This document shows, in pieces, positions 28,599 to 39,000 of a stretch of 64,000 bases of DNA. A program made the translations under genes and the position numbers. The notes under the pieces are model-generated. The model saw nothing but the letters and a program-made list of their open reading frames with translations, made no database searches and had not been told where the DNA came from. How positions within the stretch are numbered: position 1 is the first letter of the stretch; every line of letters begins with the position of its first letter. The stretch is from Rhodococcus sp. 105337. Its GTDB lineage: Bacteria; Actinomycetota; Actinomycetes; Mycobacteriales; Mycobacteriaceae. The stretch covers positions 1 through 64,000 of the forward strand of contig NZ_JABAGQ010000002.1 of the NCBI RefSeq assembly GCF_012844225.1, read 5' to 3'.

Positions 28599-29180
28599 AT
28601 GACAAGAGCGGAGACGCGCCGGACGACAGCGCGCCGGGCCCAACTGTTCGACCAGCTCGTCGCGATGTTTCTGGCCGAGGGCTTCACGCACCTCACCCTC
28701 GACGACATAGCCGCCCGCCTCCACTGCTCGAAGTCCACGCTCTACGCGCTCGCGGAGAACAAGGACCGGCTCGTCTACGCCGTCACGGTGCACTTCTTCC
28801 GGGGTGCCACCGAGCGCGTCGAAGCAGAACTCGCACGCAGTACAGGAGCGGAAGCGCGGATCCGCACCTACCTCGAGGCGGTCGGACGGCAACTCGAACC
28901 GGCATCCGCGCGCTTCATGGAGGACATCGCCCGAACTCCCGTCGCCCGCGAGGTGTACGAGCGCAACACCCGGATGGCGGCAGATCGGGTGCGCACGCTG
29001 ATCTCCGAGGGTGTCGACGCGGGCGATCTCCGCGACGTGCACGCGGCCTTCGTCGCCGACGTCGTCGCGTCCGTCATGGTTCGAATCCAGCAACGGCAGG
29101 TCGCCGAGGCGACGGGACTGGCCGACGCCCAGGCCTACCGCGAACTGGCGGCGCTCCTGACGCACGGTCTCACCACCTGA
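28599..29180 (+). CDS. TetR family transcriptional regulator
   Basis: A 193-residue regulator. The N-terminal helix-turn-helix includes FTHLTLDDIAARLHCSKSTLYALAENKDRLVYAV (about residues 28-61), and the C-terminal ligand-binding half has no recognisable specificity. The divergent acyl-CoA dehydrogenase and the CAGTACTG repeats between them suggest that it represses fatty or other acyl-CoA metabolism and itself. No Shine-Dalgarno sequence precedes ATG 28599. Confidence 0.9.
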   Translation: MTRAETRRTTARRAQLFDQLVAMFLAEGFTHLTLDDIAARLHCSKSTLYALAENKDRLVYAVTVHFFRGATERVEAELARSTGAEARIRTYLEAVGRQLEPASARFMEDIARTPVAREVYERNTRMAADRVRTLISEGVDAGDLRDVHAAFVADVVASVMVRIQQRQVAEATGLADAQAYRELAALLTHGLTT

Positions 29181-29200
29181 CCGAGCCTAGGATCGCAGGC

Positions 29201-29776
29201 ATGGACCCACAGATCGGGACCGGGCCGGTCCGCCTCGAGATCGTCGTGGCCAGCGTGCGCGCCGGACGCGTCGCACCGGTGGTCGCCCACTGGTTCGCCG
29301 AGACCGCTCGGCGCCGAGCAGAATTCGATGTGGGAATCATCGACCTCGCGGACACTCCCTTACCGCAGGATCTGTCGGGAGGGCCCGAAGCCGACGCGTT
29401 CACCCGCCGGGTGGGCGCGGCCGAAGCGTTCGTCGTGGTCACCTCGGAGTACAACCACGGTTATCCGGCCGCGCTCAAGACCGCGATCGACACCGTGAAA
29501 CACGAATGGCGCACCAAACCGATCGGATTCGTCTCCTACGGCGGGCTGTCCGGCGGTCTGCGCGCCGTCGAGCAACTCCGGCAGGTCGTCGTCGAGGTGC
29601 ACATGGTACCGGTCCGCGAATCGGTGAGCTTCCACCGCGTCAAGCACGCGTTCGCGCAGGACGGCACCACCACCGACGGGGCGGCGATCGATGCGGCGGA
29701 GCGCATGCTCGACCAGATCGATTGGTGGGCGCGGACTGTGCGGGCGGGGCAGGCTCGCACGGAATATCCCGGCTGA
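29201..29776 (+). CDS. NADPH-dependent FMN reductase family protein
   Basis: A 191-residue flavodoxin-like protein of the NADPH-dependent FMN reductase/azoreductase family. TSEYNHGYPAALKTAIDTV near residue 84 is the family's FMN-binding and dimer loop, and the N-terminal strand LEIVVASVRAGR is the phosphate loop. It follows tetR by 20 bases on the same strand, so it may share its promoter. The natural substrate cannot be told. ATG 29201 has only a weak ribosome-binding site. Confidence 0.85.
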   Translation: MDPQIGTGPVRLEIVVASVRAGRVAPVVAHWFAETARRRAEFDVGIIDLADTPLPQDLSGGPEADAFTRRVGAAEAFVVVTSEYNHGYPAALKTAIDTVKHEWRTKPIGFVSYGGLSGGLRAVEQLRQVVVEVHMVPVRESVSFHRVKHAFAQDGTTTDGAAIDAAERMLDQIDWWARTVRAGQARTEYPG

Positions 29777-29785
29777 GCGGGGCAG

Positions 29786-31414
29786 TCAGGACACCGGAAC
29801 AGGTTCGGGACTCCGCGGCCGTCCGATGTGGGTGGTCTCGGCGGCAATGGTCACGAGCGTGAGGCGCACGCGGGTGCCGGCTGTCGTGAGCAGGATCCGG
29901 TCTCCCGATGCGCCCGGTTGGTGAAGCAAGACCGTGGGGCGTTCTCCGGGCAGGCTGTCCGGGTGCATCTGCACGTGAATCGCGCTGACCTGGGGCGGAA
30001 CCGTCGTGGGCCGCACGCCGTCGTAGACCACGGTGTCGAACTTCCGGTCGTCGGCGTACTCACCTGCCACGCGAAGCCGATCCGGTCCGGCAGCACCGTC
30101 GAGCAGTGGTCGCCACGCACCGACCCGGTCGGTGTACAGGAGAACCCGCGCTCCCACGGCCACCGCTCTGAACACGACCTGCTGTGCCAGGTACAACTCA
30201 CCCGCGACATGCACAGAGCGGATCCCGGGGCCGAAGAGTCGCACGGTGACCGCACGCCCGGCATCGTCCGAACCGATGAGCTGACCGCAACCGCCCGGTG
30301 GCAGTGCGAGCCCATCCAGTTCGCCGGCACTCACATCACGCAACGGCGCCACGTGCTCGAGCCGCGGAGCCGCGACCGGCAAGGCGGCGGTCAACGACTC
30401 CCGGTCGAGCCCGTACGGGCAGCGGAGTCCGGGCAGCGCGGGAACGACAGGTGATCTCGTGGTGAACCGAGCCGATCCCGCGACCCGGACGGCGCCATGA
30501 TCTCCCGGCCGCAGCCGGACCACGAGTGTCGAGGAGAGGGCGGGATAGGTCCACACGCTGGTCGCTGCTCGCCGACCGAATCGGCGGGGGTCGAAGTAGC
30601 CACCGCTGTTGAAGCCCATCGGGAGGGGGACGTGATGTGGGTGCCGCGCGAATTCGGCGGGCGCGACACCGTGCGCGACGCGACGCGACGCGTTCTCGAT
30701 GTCGGAGGCGCTGAGAATGATTCCCGCACAACCTCCTTCGTCGAGCACTCGCACGACGCGCCGCGCCGCCGCCGCGACGGTGCGTGCCGCCCCTTCCGCT
30801 CCGCCGCCGCGCCGGGCGATCGCCTCACCACAGGTCGACACGTCGAGACGGAGAGCGAGCCAGACCGTTCGCTCGGCTGCAGCGGGCAGCGGACCCAGCA
30901 GGTGTGCGTAGACCTGCCCTGCCGGGCTCGAATCGCGTACCCGCCATCCGTGCGTCACCACATCGATCCCGTCGAGGGTGACGTCGTGCCGGCGCAGGCA
31001 CGATGCGATCGCGTCGAGCGGCAGCGTGACCTCGGCCTCGACGCTGTCGCGCCCCAGTCGCATGACCTGCCCGGGCCGCGACACGACTTCGACGACCGCC
31101 GTCACGTATGGAGCGTCCCAGCTCAGACCGATCGGGCGCCCGGCCGGCTGCGGGAAGTCGCGCAGGACCGCTTCGTGTCCGCGTCGTCCGAACCGGTAGC
31201 GCACCAGTGTGGAGGCGAACGTGATCGCATCGACTCCGCGAACGGGGATGATCAGGGCCGCCGCGACGAGCGCGCCCGCCGCTACCGCCGGCCACATCCG
31301 CCCGGTGGCACCGTGCACTGCGGCCCACACCGCCACCGCAGAGATCTGTGCGATCACCAGACGAGTGACGGCAACGGATTTCGTCCGTCCCGCCGCCGCC
31401 GAAGCCCCAGCCAT
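29786..31414 (-). CDS. eccE: Type VII secretion protein EccE
   Basis: A 542-residue membrane protein of the ESX core complex. Two membrane segments (about 14-33 and 40-57) are followed by a cytoplasmic domain containing RPIGLSWDAPYVTAVVEVVSR and, near residue 205, ALRLDVSTCGEAIARRGGG. EccE stabilises the periphery of the EccB-C-D assembly in other ESX systems. M. tuberculosis ESX-4 lacks eccE, while some relatives have it. ATG 31414 is preferred over an upstream start because GGGGGGAGAC lies directly before it. The gene is divergent from eccB. Confidence 0.87.
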   Translation of the reverse strand: MAGASAAAGRTKSVAVTRLVIAQISAVAVWAAVHGATGRMWPAVAAGALVAAALIIPVRGVDAITFASTLVRYRFGRRGHEAVLRDFPQPAGRPIGLSWDAPYVTAVVEVVSRPGQVMRLGRDSVEAEVTLPLDAIASCLRRHDVTLDGIDVVTHGWRVRDSSPAGQVYAHLLGPLPAAAERTVWLALRLDVSTCGEAIARRGGGAEGAARTVAAAARRVVRVLDEGGCAGIILSASDIENASRRVAHGVAPAEFARHPHHVPLPMGFNSGGYFDPRRFGRRAATSVWTYPALSSTLVVRLRPGDHGAVRVAGSARFTTRSPVVPALPGLRCPYGLDRESLTAALPVAAPRLEHVAPLRDVSAGELDGLALPPGGCGQLIGSDDAGRAVTVRLFGPGIRSVHVAGELYLAQQVVFRAVAVGARVLLYTDRVGAWRPLLDGAAGPDRLRVAGEYADDRKFDTVVYDGVRPTTVPPQVSAIHVQMHPDSLPGERPTVLLHQPGASGDRILLTTAGTRVRLTLVTIAAETTHIGRPRSPEPVPVS

Positions 31415-31518
31415 GTCTCCCCCCGATCCCGCCCGGCCGCGCCCCCTGCGCTCCACCGGACTTCCCGGCGGAACTGTACTGTGTTGCGGCAGAGAGCGTG
31501 CCGCACAGGGGGAGATGC

Positions 31519-32970
31519 ATGGCAGCACAGCCGACCACGCGATGGCAGGTCAGCGGATACAGATTTCTCATGCGGCGCATGGGACACGCATTGGTGCGAC
31601 GCGATGTGCGGATGATCCACGACCCGCTTCGCTCCCAATCCCGCGCGCTCGCCGTGGGAACGGTCGTGGCCTGCCTCGGACTCGCCGGCTGCGCCGCGCT
31701 GGCGCTGTTCCGGCCTCAGGACCGGATCGGGGATGCCACCGTCGTCGTCGGACGCGAGTCCGGCGCGCTGTATGTCGCCATCGACGGGACCTTCCACCCC
31801 GCCCTCAACCTCGCGTCCGCACGCCTCGTGCTCGGCTCGCCTGTCGAACCGGTCGTTGTGGCCGACGACCAGCTGGCGGATCGCCCCCGTGGCCCTCTTG
31901 TGGGGATCCCGGGGGCGCCGTCGTCGCTGGCACACGGTGCGGACGATCGGCCGTGGACCGTGTGCGACACCGTCGAACCTCACGGAATGCTCGCCGTGAC
32001 GACCGCCGTCGTCGTCGGCGAGCCGGAGAGTGGCAGAAATACACCCCTGCGCGACGACGAAGCGTTTCTCGTCTCGTCCGACGATCGTTTCTACTTGGTG
32101 TACCACGGGGTTCGAGCCGAGATCGATCCGGACGACCGTGCGTTGACGCGCGTGCTCGGTCTCGATGTGACGCGGGCTCGTCCGGTGAGTCCCGGCCTCC
32201 TGGGCGCGATTCCCGAAGTGCCTGCTCTCGCCGCTCCGGTGATTCCCGGTGCGGGCGGTGCTCCGAGCGTGCACGTTCGCGGGTTGCCCGTCGGATCTGT
32301 GGTGGCGCTGACCGAACCCGATGGGCAGAGTTTCCATGTCGTGCTGCGTGACGGCGTTCAAGAGGTGTCGCGCGCGACCGCGCAGATCCTGCACGCGTCG
32401 GATTCCCAGGGGGCGGCGGAGATCCCGGTCGTACCGCCGGACGTCCTCAAGGATGCGCCCGCCGTGCGGGAGCTTGCGGTGGCGACCTTCCCCGCCGTGA
32501 TTCCCGACATCGTGGAGCCGGCTGACGCTCCCGTGGCGTGTCTGACCTGGGACCCGACGGGACCCGGGGACGACCGGAACCGCTCCACGCTGGGGTTGTC
32601 GGCCGGCACCGGGCTCCCCCTCGCCGAGGACGCCGTCCCGGTGGTACCGGCGCAAGCGGACGGCGCCGGCCCGAACGCCGACGCCGTGTACGTTCCGCCG
32701 GGGCGGGGCGTGTACCTCGGCACGACGGCCGTGACACCCGGTAGCGATCGCGCCGGCCCGTTGTTCTATGTCGCGGACACCGGGGTCCGGTACGGCATCG
32801 TGGACGGTGAATCCGCGGCAGCCCTGGGTCTGTCGGACCCGGTCCGCGCTCCGTGGCCGATGGTGGAACTCCTCGCACCCGGTCCCGCCCTCGGCAGGGC
32901 AGAGGCGCTGCTCGCACACGACGGTGTTGCACCGGACCCGAGCCCCGCACCCCTACGCGCGGGAGGCTGA
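31519..32970 (+). CDS. eccB: Type VII secretion protein EccB
   Basis: A 483-residue protein starting AAQPTTRWQVSGYRFLMRRMGHALVRRDVRM, the EccB N-terminal signature. One membrane helix (about 43-64) is followed by a large extracytoplasmic domain with four degenerate repeats and the two cysteines (VCDTVEP and VACLTWDP) that form the family disulphide. EccB joins the ESX core complex on the outer face of the membrane. ATG 31519 follows GGGGGAG. It converges on mycP, with only 4 bases between the stops. Confidence 0.92.
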   Translation: MAAQPTTRWQVSGYRFLMRRMGHALVRRDVRMIHDPLRSQSRALAVGTVVACLGLAGCAALALFRPQDRIGDATVVVGRESGALYVAIDGTFHPALNLASARLVLGSPVEPVVVADDQLADRPRGPLVGIPGAPSSLAHGADDRPWTVCDTVEPHGMLAVTTAVVVGEPESGRNTPLRDDEAFLVSSDDRFYLVYHGVRAEIDPDDRALTRVLGLDVTRARPVSPGLLGAIPEVPALAAPVIPGAGGAPSVHVRGLPVGSVVALTEPDGQSFHVVLRDGVQEVSRATAQILHASDSQGAAEIPVVPPDVLKDAPAVRELAVATFPAVIPDIVEPADAPVACLTWDPTGPGDDRNRSTLGLSAGTGLPLAEDAVPVVPAQADGAGPNADAVYVPPGRGVYLGTTAVTPGSDRAGPLFYVADTGVRYGIVDGESAAALGLSDPVRAPWPMVELLAPGPALGRAEALLAHDGVAPDPSPAPLRAGG

Positions 32971-32974
32971 CAGC

Positions 32975-34348
32975 TCAGGTCCGCGCGCCGAGACGGCGCC
33001 GCGGGATCGACAGCAACACGACGGGCACCAGCGCGATACACACAGCGGCCGCAGCGATCAGCGCGATGGTGCGCGACCGGTTGTCCGGCGGGGGAGTGTC
33101 TGCGGGGGCAGCGAGCGGGTGCGGTTCGGGTGGACGCGCCTCTACCGGATATGAACGGTTCGCCGACAGTGGGGCAGTGACGGCTGCGTACGGATCCACG
33201 ATCCCGTGGCCGACCCGCGGATTCCAGCCCTCGGCAGGGGCGTGCGCGGTCGCCTCGATCCGGGCCATCACCTCACGTGCGGTCAGGTGCGGGTGCCGGG
33301 CACGCACGAGAGCCGCAGTCGCCGCGACCAGTGGCGCTGCGAAACTGGTACCGGAAATCGATTGCGGCCCGTTCGATCCCCAGACCTGGTCCACGAGACC
33401 CGCCGTGCCGGGATTCAAGGAGACCAGTCCGCTGCCCGGTGCCGCGACATCCACCCACGGGCCGGGCAGGCTGTATTCGGACGGGGTGCCGTCGGGTTCG
33501 ACAGCGCCGACGGCGAGCACGTAGTCGTCGTACCAAGCCGGCGACGCCAGAGTCGTTACAGAATTCCACGGATCGTCCTCGGGCGCAGCAGGATCGAGCG
33601 ATCCAGGATTGCCGGGGCGGCAGGTATCGGTGTTCCCGGCCGCCACGACCACGACGACGTCTTCGACATCGGTGGCGTACTGCACCGCCGCACCCAAGGG
33701 GCCGTCGAACAGCCCTTCGGCAGTGGTCCGGCATGCCACCTCCGAGATGTTCACGACGGTCGCACCCAGATCCACCGCTCGACGGAGCGCGAGGGCGAGT
33801 GTGCGCACGTCGCCGTAACCGGTGGCATTGCGGGCGGTGTCGTCGTCTGCGCGTGCCCGATCAGAGTACCGTCCGCTCGACTGGCGAATCGTGATCAGCT
33901 GGACATCGGGCGCACCACCGGCGAACCCGGATCCGGGAACCTGGGCAGCCGCGATGAGACCTGCGACGAGTGTGCCGTGTGCGTCGCAGTCGTCCGTGCC
34001 GTCCCCTGTCGACACGTAATCGCCACCCGGTTGCAGTGCGGGTAGCCGGGGATGGGGTTGCACCCCGGTGTCGATGACCGCGACGACTTGCCCCGCGCCC
34101 CGGGTGAGCGGCCAGACGGACTCGAAATCGAGAATCCGCTGGGCAACGGGCATCTGGGGCCCGTCCGGTGCCTCCTCCGGTTCGGAGCACACGATGCGTT
34201 GTTCCGTGGCGTCCGGCGGCGCCGGAGTGCCACCGGACGGCAGAAGGGCGGGATCCGGAACGGGTGGTCTCGCCGCTGCCGGACTGCCGCCGCCTGCGAT
34301 CACAGCCGCGATGACGACAACGCAGGCGGACGCCGCAGGCCGTCGCAT
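32975..34348 (-). CDS. mycP: Type VII secretion-associated serine protease, mycosin MycP
   Basis: A 457-residue subtilisin-like protease anchored outside the membrane. It has an N-terminal signal peptide (1-26), catalytic Asp93 in VIDTGV, His124 in DAHGT and Ser335 in SGTSFAAP, and a C-terminal membrane helix (about 430-450) ending in RRRLGART. Mycosins are needed for ESX activity and stabilise the core complex. It starts 4 bases after eccD, so the two form a minus-strand operon. Confidence 0.94.
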   Translation of the reverse strand: MRRPAASACVVVIAAVIAGGGSPAAARPPVPDPALLPSGGTPAPPDATEQRIVCSEPEEAPDGPQMPVAQRILDFESVWPLTRGAGQVVAVIDTGVQPHPRLPALQPGGDYVSTGDGTDDCDAHGTLVAGLIAAAQVPGSGFAGGAPDVQLITIRQSSGRYSDRARADDDTARNATGYGDVRTLALALRRAVDLGATVVNISEVACRTTAEGLFDGPLGAAVQYATDVEDVVVVVAAGNTDTCRPGNPGSLDPAAPEDDPWNSVTTLASPAWYDDYVLAVGAVEPDGTPSEYSLPGPWVDVAAPGSGLVSLNPGTAGLVDQVWGSNGPQSISGTSFAAPLVAATAALVRARHPHLTAREVMARIEATAHAPAEGWNPRVGHGIVDPYAAVTAPLSANRSYPVEARPPEPHPLAAPADTPPPDNRSRTIALIAAAAVCIALVPVVLLSIPRRRLGART

Positions 34349-34352
34349 CCCT

Positions 34353-35810
34353 TCACAGCCCCCGCACCGCGGAGTACAAGCCCGCGACCCAGCACGCGAG
34401 CGGAACGATGAGCGTGATCACGGTGTATTCGGTCAGTTCCGCGATCCGGCGCTGCACCGGCGTGAACTGACGGCGGGGCGCCACCACACCGAACACGATC
34501 GCGCCGGCGAACATTGCCAGGGCAGCGGCGGAGACGAACCACGGCGGAACCGGGGCGAGTACCGCCGCTCCGGTGATCAGCCCGATCAGGATGGTCGCGC
34601 CGCCCACCACCAGCGGCACCGCTTCGGTCACGGACGTGTAGGAGCGGCCCCGGAACATCAGCACGACCGCGGTGGTGACGGCCAGACCGACCCCCGGCCA
34701 CGACACCGCCCCGGCCACCGGATAGGCCGCGCACCACGCGCCGCCGACAGCCAGGGCGGCCGCGGCGTAGACCAGCCCCGTCAGATGCGCGCGGGCGCGT
34801 CCTATCCGCGCCTCGAGTTCCCCGAACGACGGGAGCGGAGCGGCTGCCTCCGGATCGGGCGATACCGGGTCGAGTGACGTTCCGGGTACGGGTACCGGAG
34901 GTACGGGCAGGCGGCCGAGAACCGCTGCGAGACGTGGCGCGGAAGCCACGAGAAGCAAGGCTGCGATCACCGTGCCCGCCCCGACCGCGTGCGGCCCCGC
35001 ACCGGCCGTCGACGCAAGGACCAGTGCGACCGCCGCACCTGCCGCAGCGGCGGCGACACCGGTGAACGTCGCAGTACCGACCATGGCCGTTCGTAAGGCG
35101 ATCACCGCGGCCGCACCGACCAGCACTGCCCCGAGCAGTAGTTGTGGAGGCCCCACATTGCCCGGCACGAGCAGCACTCCCGCGGCGAACACCGGCGGTA
35201 CCGCGCAGACGGCGGGCAGGAGCCCTGTCCGCGGGTCGCCGTAGCCGCGTGAGACGACCGCTGCCGCGACCAGGAGCAGAACGCCCAGCACCGCCGCGAT
35301 CGCGCCCGCCACGAGTCGGTGAGGACCCGCCGGCAGTTGCAGCAGGGAAAAACAGCCCGCAGCGAGCGCCGCCGGAGCGAGCACCGTTGCCAGCACACCC
35401 GCGGGAGCGGCACCCCACCGGCGCAAGCTGTCCTTGCCCTCCACCGCCACCGCATACATCACGTCGTCGAACAGCGGGGGAGGTGCAGGAGATCCGGCAT
35501 CGGCCAGGACGAGCAACTCGCCGTCGCGTACCCCGTGTTCGTCGAGGCTCAGCGCACCCGCAAGCGGCGCATGACCGATCCGGGCGAGCGTCCACGCCCC
35601 CGGCTCCACCTGCTCGGGCGTGAGATCGAACCGGTTCGCAGCCCGGTGCGATGCGACGAGGTCCACGATGCCGGGAATCAGCAGCGCCACAGGAACTCCG
35701 AGGGGAAGAGCGAGATCCACCTCGGTGTGCTGCGCGAGCACCGTGATCCGGCACAGGTCCGGAGCCTGGACAGCGCCGTGATGCTCGGATCCGGTCTGCG
35801 CGGACGTCAT
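34353..35810 (-). CDS. eccD: Type VII secretion integral membrane protein EccD
   Basis: A 485-residue protein with an N-terminal ubiquitin-like domain (about 1-95: CRITVLAQHTEVDLALPLGVPVALLIP) and about eleven membrane helices. EccD forms the large membrane vestibule of the ESX complex. ATG 35810 is chosen because it places the ubiquitin-like domain at the N-terminus; the open frame runs further but upstream sequence looks non-coding. It is divergent from eccC across 250 bases. Confidence 0.93.
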   Translation of the reverse strand: MTSAQTGSEHHGAVQAPDLCRITVLAQHTEVDLALPLGVPVALLIPGIVDLVASHRAANRFDLTPEQVEPGAWTLARIGHAPLAGALSLDEHGVRDGELLVLADAGSPAPPPLFDDVMYAVAVEGKDSLRRWGAAPAGVLATVLAPAALAAGCFSLLQLPAGPHRLVAGAIAAVLGVLLLVAAAVVSRGYGDPRTGLLPAVCAVPPVFAAGVLLVPGNVGPPQLLLGAVLVGAAAVIALRTAMVGTATFTGVAAAAAGAAVALVLASTAGAGPHAVGAGTVIAALLLVASAPRLAAVLGRLPVPPVPVPGTSLDPVSPDPEAAAPLPSFGELEARIGRARAHLTGLVYAAAALAVGGAWCAAYPVAGAVSWPGVGLAVTTAVVLMFRGRSYTSVTEAVPLVVGGATILIGLITGAAVLAPVPPWFVSAAALAMFAGAIVFGVVAPRRQFTPVQRRIAELTEYTVITLIVPLACWVAGLYSAVRGL

Positions 35811-36060
35811 CGCTCTTCTTCCCCCGTCGTTCACTCGGTCGCCGGCCGCTGCGCGCGGCTCCCCTCGGATGTGCACCGCGCCGACCGGGACGACGCAGAC
35901 CATACGACACGCGCCGGTCGGTGTCTCGTGACGGAGTCGCCGGCAGGACCCGATCACGAGGTGCCCTGTATGTCTGCGTCGTGCGCTACCCTTCCTCGGA
36001 CCGTGGGGGTCGGCCGTCGGGGGACGGTTGTGGGATGCGGTGTTCCGGGGGTGGCGAACG

Positions 36061-39000
36061 TTGAGTACCGAGCGCTTCGTGCGCGCAGCGCGCAAGGAGG
36101 CTCCGCGGGCTCCGAGCGGCGAGTTGAGTGTGCAAGCGCCGCCCGATATTCCGCGTCCGACGCCAGGGAATCTGCTGGTGAGGTTACTGCCGCTCGTGAT
36201 GGTGGCGGCCATGATCGGCATGATGGCGCTGATGTTCACCTCCGGCATGGCCCGGAGTCCGATGGCGATGATCTTCCCGATCATGATGGTCGTCTCGATG
36301 GTCGGCATGCTCGCGAACGGCGGGCGCGGAGGAACGAAGACCTCCGAGGTGGACGAAGACCGCAAAGACTATCTCCGGTATCTCGACCAGGTCCGGCGCG
36401 AGGTCACCGAAACCAGTGGCGAACAGCGCAAGTCGCTCGAATGGGCACACCCCGACCCCGCCCTGCTCTGGACTCTCGTCGGCACCGCGCGGATGTGGGA
36501 ACGGCGGTGCACCGACGCGGATTTCTGCCACGTGCGGGTCGGACGGGGCGGGCAGCGACTCGCCACCCGCCTCGTCGCACCGGACACCGGTCCGCTCGAA
36601 GATCTCGAGCCGGTCGCGGCGGTCTCCCTCCGGCGATTTGTGCGCGCCCACTCGGTGGTACCCGCGCTGCCCACGGCGGTCGCACTGCGAGGCTTTGCGG
36701 CGATCGGACTCGCCGGAGACAGGCAGGCCGCCCGGTCTCTGGTGCGCGCGATGCTCATTCAGTTGTGCACCTTTCACGGGCCGGACGTCCTTCGGGTAGC
36801 GGTCGTCTGCGGACCGGACACCGCCGCGGAATGGGAGTGGGCCAAATGGCTCCCGCATGTTCAGCACCCCGACGCCCGCGACGGTGCGGGGAGCGCGCGA
36901 ATGGTCTTCGGCTCGGTCCTCGAACTGGAGACGGACCTCGCTCCGGTCCTCTCGACCCGAGGACGCTTCACACGCAATGCCCCGGCCTTCGAGGGAGTTC
37001 CGCAGCTCGTCGTCGTGGTCGACGGTGGTGTGTCGGGGTCCGGGTCGGGACTGCTCGAGGACGGGCTGGATTCGCTGACGATCCTCGACCTGTCGGGTTT
37101 CGCGCCGCGACTCGCGTCGGCTCGCGGTCTCCAACTCGTGGTGGAGGACGGCTCTGTCGGCGCACGATCCGGCGTGGAGGTCGAATCGTTCGCCGACGCC
37201 GATTCCGTCAGCGCGCCACGGGCTCAGACGGTCGCGCGCCGTCTGGCTCCGTATCGCGTGGTCGCGCAGGCTTCGGCAGGCGACAACTTCGACGACAGTC
37301 CGGCCACCTGGCAGGACCTTGTGGGGGTCGGCGACGTGCTGCGCTTCGATCCCGGCCGAGCATGGGTTCCACGCCGGGGACGCGACCGTCTGCGGGTTCC
37401 CATCGGTGTCGATCCCGACGGCAGACCTGTGGAGATCGACCTGAAGGAAGCCGCCGAGAACGGGATGGGCCCACACGGTCTGTGCATCGGAGCGACGGGA
37501 TCAGGGAAGTCGGAGTTACTGCGCACACTTGTCCTCGGGCTCGTCGCCACTCATTCGCCCGACGATCTCAATCTCGTCCTGGTCGACTTCAAAGGCGGTG
37601 CAACCTTTCTGGGGCTCGAAGGCCTTCCCCATGTAGCGGCGATCATTACCAATCTCGCGGATGAACTCGCAATGGTCGACCGGATGAAGGACGCACTCGA
37701 GGGTGAAATGAACCGGAGGCAGGAGTTGCTCCGGGCGTCCGGAAACTTCGCCAACGTCGGAGACTACGAAAAGGCACGTGCGGCGGGCGCTCCCCTGGAT
37801 CCGCTCCCGGCGCTGTTCATCGTCGTGGACGAGTTCTCCGAACTTCTCTCGCAGCAACCGGAATTCGCCGACCTGTTCGCGGCGATCGGACGGCTGGGGC
37901 GCTCGCTGCACATGCATCTTCTGCTCGCCAGCCAGCGACTCGACGAGGGACGACTGCGAGGGCTCGACAGTCACCTGTCCTACCGCATCGGCCTCAAGAC
38001 GTTCTCTGCGAACGAATCGCGCAGCGTCCTCGGCGTTCCCGATGCGTACCATCTGCCGTCGGCGCCGGGTGCGGGTTACCTCAAGTCGGATTCGGCGGAG
38101 ATCGTCCGGTTCGCCGCGGCGTACGTTTCCGGGCCCTCGGTGTCCGGACGCCCGTCCCGGCGGACTGCGGTGCACGGAGTCACCGGTGCACTGCGGCCCC
38201 GGGTGTTCACCGCGCGCGCCGTTCCGCTCGACGATCCTGTTCCGCAGGCGGTCCCGGCACCGGACATTACGGACGACACGGCGGCCGCAGGAGGCCGTAG
38301 CCTCCTCGACCTCGTCGTGGACCGGATCCGCGGACACGGAACACCCGCGCACGAAGTGTGGCTTCCTCCCCTCGAGGAGTCTCCGACTCTCGATGCGCTG
38401 GTGCCGCGCTCGGTCCTCACGGGCGAGGTACCCCAGCTCGCCCCCCTGCGGACTCCTGTCGGCATCGTCGACCGGCCGTTCGATCAACGCCGCGACCTTC
38501 TCGTGGTGGATCTTGCGGGTGCGGCCGGCAACGTCGTGATCGTGGGCGGTCCCCAGGCGGGAAAGTCGACGCTGCTGCGCACTCTCGTCGTGTCGACGGC
38601 CCTGACGCATACCGCGGAGCAGGTGCAGTTCTACTGTCTCGACTTCGGAGGCGGTGCGCTCGCAGGTCTGGCAGCGCTGCCTCACGTCGGATCGGTCGCA
38701 ACCCGTCTCGATGCCGATCGGGTGCGGCGTACCGTGGCGGAACTCGTGTCGTTGTTGCGGAGCCGAGAGCGACTGTTCGCCGAGCAGGGTATCGAGTCGA
38801 TGGCGGAGTTTCGCCGCCGCCGGGCCGGCGGCGCACCCGGCACGTCCACCGATCCGTTCGGCGATGTCTTCCTCGTGATCGACGGATGGCCGAGTATCCG
38901 GCAGGACTTCGAGGCTCTCGAGCAGGTCGTGAGTGTTTTGGCGTCCCAGGGGCTTTCGTACGGTATCCACGTGGTGCTCAGTGCGCCCCGCTGGGGGGAT

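Noticed and set aside
28517-29200. Extended frame joining the FMN reductase to sequence inside tetR
   Set aside because: The upstream part is antisense or out of frame to tetR and low in complexity; conserved flavodoxin-like sequence begins at ATG 29201.
35319-37664. 780-codon plus-strand frame crossing the start of eccC and the end of eccD
   Set aside because: It is out of frame with eccC, whose Walker motifs are intact, and is Arg/Gly/Pro-rich, so it is a shadow frame.
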